A DNA stretch of 64,000 nt from Curvibacter lanceolatus ATCC 14669 (GTDB lineage Bacteria > Pseudomonadota > Gammaproteobacteria > Burkholderiales > Burkholderiaceae_C), in NCBI RefSeq assembly GCF_000381265.1, contig NZ_KB906263.1:1-64000 (forward strand), in the 5' to 3' direction. The notes under the pieces are model-generated. The model did not search any database. It was not told the DNA's origin and worked only from the letters and a program-made list of their open reading frames with translations. Within the stretch, counting starts at the first letter, position 1. The number at the start of each line of letters is the position of its first letter. Position numbers and translations under genes: made by a program. Below are positions 62,515 to 64,000 of this stretch, piece by piece.

Positions 62515-63764
62515 GACCAGAGGCCTCGTGTATCAATCAGTGCCTTGCCCTGCAACGTCCCTGGATCCACTTCTTTGAACTGGCTGTGGTTGACCAGCAG
62601 CACCACGACATCAGCCGCCGAGATGGCGTCCTGCGCCGTCACCAAGCGCACGTGACCAAGGGCCTTCAGCGAGGCAGGCAGAGCGTTGATGTGGGGCTCT
62701 GCGACATAGACCGGCCCCACATGCTCCTGCGCCATGTGCAGCGCGATTTCAAGCGCAGGGCTCTCTCGCAAGTCATCGATGTCGGGCTTGAAGGCCAGGC
62801 CCAGAAAGGCGATGGAACGGCCAACGCCCCCCGCCCCCAGCGCCTGCCGAATCTTGTCCATGACAGCATGCGGCTTGCCATCATTGACGCGGCGCGCTGT
62901 CGCGATCAACTGAGCCTGCTCCGGGGCCGAATGAACGATGAACCAAGGATCGACCGCGATGCAATGGCCGCCCACACCCGGCCCAGGCTGCAACACATTG
63001 ACCCGGGGGTGGTGATTGGCCAGCTTGATCAATTCCCAGACATTGATGTCCAGGCGGTCGCAGATCAATGAGAGCTCGTTGGCAAATGCGATGTTGACGT
63101 CGCGAAACGCGTTTTCTGTCAGCTTGGCCATCTCGGCCGTCCGCGCCGCCGTGGCCAGACACTGGCCATCGACAAACAACCTATAGAAATCAATCGCTCG
63201 CTCGGCACAGGCCGACGTCATCCCCCCGATGACCCGGTCGTTCGCCACCAGTTCATGCAGAACCCGGCCCGGTAGCACGCGCTCGGGACAATAAGCCACC
63301 GCCACATCGGCTGGAGCCCCTCCGGGCACAGGAAACGACAGATCAGGCCGAGCCTGCGCCAACCAGGTCACCATCTTTTCGGTCGTCCCGACCGGTGAGG
63401 TCGACTCGAGAATCACCAGACTGCCTTTCTGCAGATAGGGTGCGATGCTCCTGGCCGCGGCCTCGACAAAGCTCACATCGGGTTCATGGTCTCCCTTGAA
63501 GGGCGTCGGCACGGCAATCAGGAACACATCGGCAGGCTCGGGCTGAAGGCTCGCCCGAAAATACCCCTGCTGAACCGCGGCCCGCAACACACCGGCCAAA
63601 TCAGGTTCAACGATATGGATATCGCCAGCATTCAAGGTCTCAATCACATGGGGCTGAACATCGACCCCCAGCACCGACACGCCTTTTGAAGCGATCACCG
63701 CAGCAGTAGGCAACCCAATGTAGCCGAGACCGACCACAGAAACTTTTTGAAATGATTTAGGCAT
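62511..63764 (-). CDS. wecC: UDP-N-acetyl-D-mannosamine dehydrogenase
   Basis: A 417-residue UDP-sugar dehydrogenase that oxidises UDP-ManNAc twice to UDP-ManNAcA. Key motifs: NAD site [28 protein letters not shown]-like [13 protein letters not shown], and the active-site Cys268 in [13 protein letters not shown]. Its partner WecB is encoded immediately upstream with an 8-base overlap (63757-63764). UDP-ManNAcA is the likely acidic sugar donor for the cluster. Start ATG 63764; longer upstream in-frame sequence is not part of the family. Confidence 0.93.
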   Translation of the reverse strand: MPKSFQKVSVVGLGYIGLPTAAVIASKGVSVLGVDVQPHVIETLNAGDIHIVEPDLAGVLRAAVQQGYFRASLQPEPADVFLIAVPTPFKGDHEPDVSFVEAAARSIAPYLQKGSLVILESTSPVGTTEKMVTWLAQARPDLSFPVPGGAPADVAVAYCPERVLPGRVLHELVANDRVIGGMTSACAERAIDFYRLFVDGQCLATAARTAEMAKLTENAFRDVNIAFANELSLICDRLDINVWELIKLANHHPRVNVLQPGPGVGGHCIAVDPWFIVHSAPEQAQLIATARRVNDGKPHAVMDKIRQALGAGGVGRSIAFLGLAFKPDIDDLRESPALEIALHMAQEHVGPVYVAEPHINALPASLKALGHVRLVTAQDAISAADVVVLLVNHSQFKEVDPGTLQGKALIDTRGLWS

Positions 63765-64000
63765 AAGCGATTTTTTCTGCGATGCGTGATGCGGCATGGC
63801 CGTCCCCATAAGGGTTGTGGGCACGCGCCATGGCTTGATAATCCGACTCATTATCCAGCAGGCGTGTGACATGGCCGACAATGCTGTGGGCGTCGGTGCC
63901 CACCAGCACCACGGTGCCAGCCTGAACCGCCTCAGGCCGCTCAGTGGTGTCACGCATCACCAGAACCGGCTTGCCCAGGGAGGGCGCCTCTTCCTGGATT
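63757..64000 (-). CDS. wecB: UDP-GlcNAc 2-epimerase, C-terminal part
   Basis: The last 80 codons of WecB, which interconverts UDP-GlcNAc and UDP-ManNAc. The visible chain reads [20 protein letters not shown], then [15 protein letters not shown] and a C-terminal helix region, the standard end of this family. It stops at TAA 63757-63759, inside the start region of wecC. The rest of the gene is beyond the right edge. Confidence 0.93.
   Translation of the reverse strand, partial: IQEEAPSLGKPVLVMRDTTERPEAVQAGTVVLVGTDAHSIVGHVTRLLDNESDYQAMARAHNPYGDGHAASRIAEKIAYA

Overview
The window is high-GC DNA from a betaproteobacterium of the order Burkholderiales, most likely Comamonadaceae or a close relative. 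The evidence is gene order (rplM-rpsI-DUF6776-bactofilin-erpA; glmS beside an Lrp-type regulator; two cyanophycin synthetases beside a DUF1854 gene and its ABC transporter) and overall protein character. The genus cannot be fixed from the sequence alone.

Layout. Positions 1-7000 are accessory: the end of an IS3-family insertion sequence, a lipoprotein with an antibiotic-biosynthesis-monooxygenase-like fold, a LysR-flanked set of redox genes (two MDR oxidoreductases, a SnoaL-like protein, two SDRs), then gene debris including a truncated siderophore-interacting protein. Positions 7000-24000 are core genome: glmS, an Lrp/AsnC regulator, an orphan histidine kinase coupled to glmU, a DUF6279 lipoprotein, DUF2917, a GcvA-like LysR regulator, tyrS, an M23 peptidase, anmK, an MFS exporter, erpA, a bactofilin, DUF6776, rpsI, rplM, one unrecognised gene and queC. 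Positions 24000-31900 are a cyanophycin module: a DUF1854 gene and an ABC transporter diverge from two cyanophycin synthetase genes, the first lacking its Mur-ligase active site.

Positions 32000-64000 are devoted to surface polysaccharide. On the plus strand, a GT4-GT2 fusion, a multi-membrane-span protein with a TPR tail and a DUF2304 protein form a likely polyprenyl-phosphate-sugar glycosylation module. An AT-richer acyltransferase gene follows. From 39046 to the right edge, 14 genes run leftwards with mostly overlapping ends, consistent with one long operon: wecB (partial), wecC, two bi-domain oxidoreductases, a GT4-methyltransferase fusion, a heparinase II/III-type protein, an ABC-2 permease, a very large Wzt-like ATPase fused to an FkbM methyltransferase, two asparagine-synthase-type amidotransferases, a GT4, a second heparinase-like protein and two more glycosyltransferases.

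How it may work (inference). WecB and WecC supply UDP-ManNAcA. The bi-domain oxidoreductases and AsnB-like enzymes may remodel and amidate uronic acids. The glycosyltransferases build the chain. The permease and the Wzt-FkbM protein would export it, with methylation of the chain physically joined to export. Four enzyme types occur as unlike paralogue pairs. The Wzt-FkbM fusion, the sandwich-type inserts in several of these enzymes and the paired paralogues are the most unusual features of the window. No tRNA, rRNA or CRISPR array was seen.
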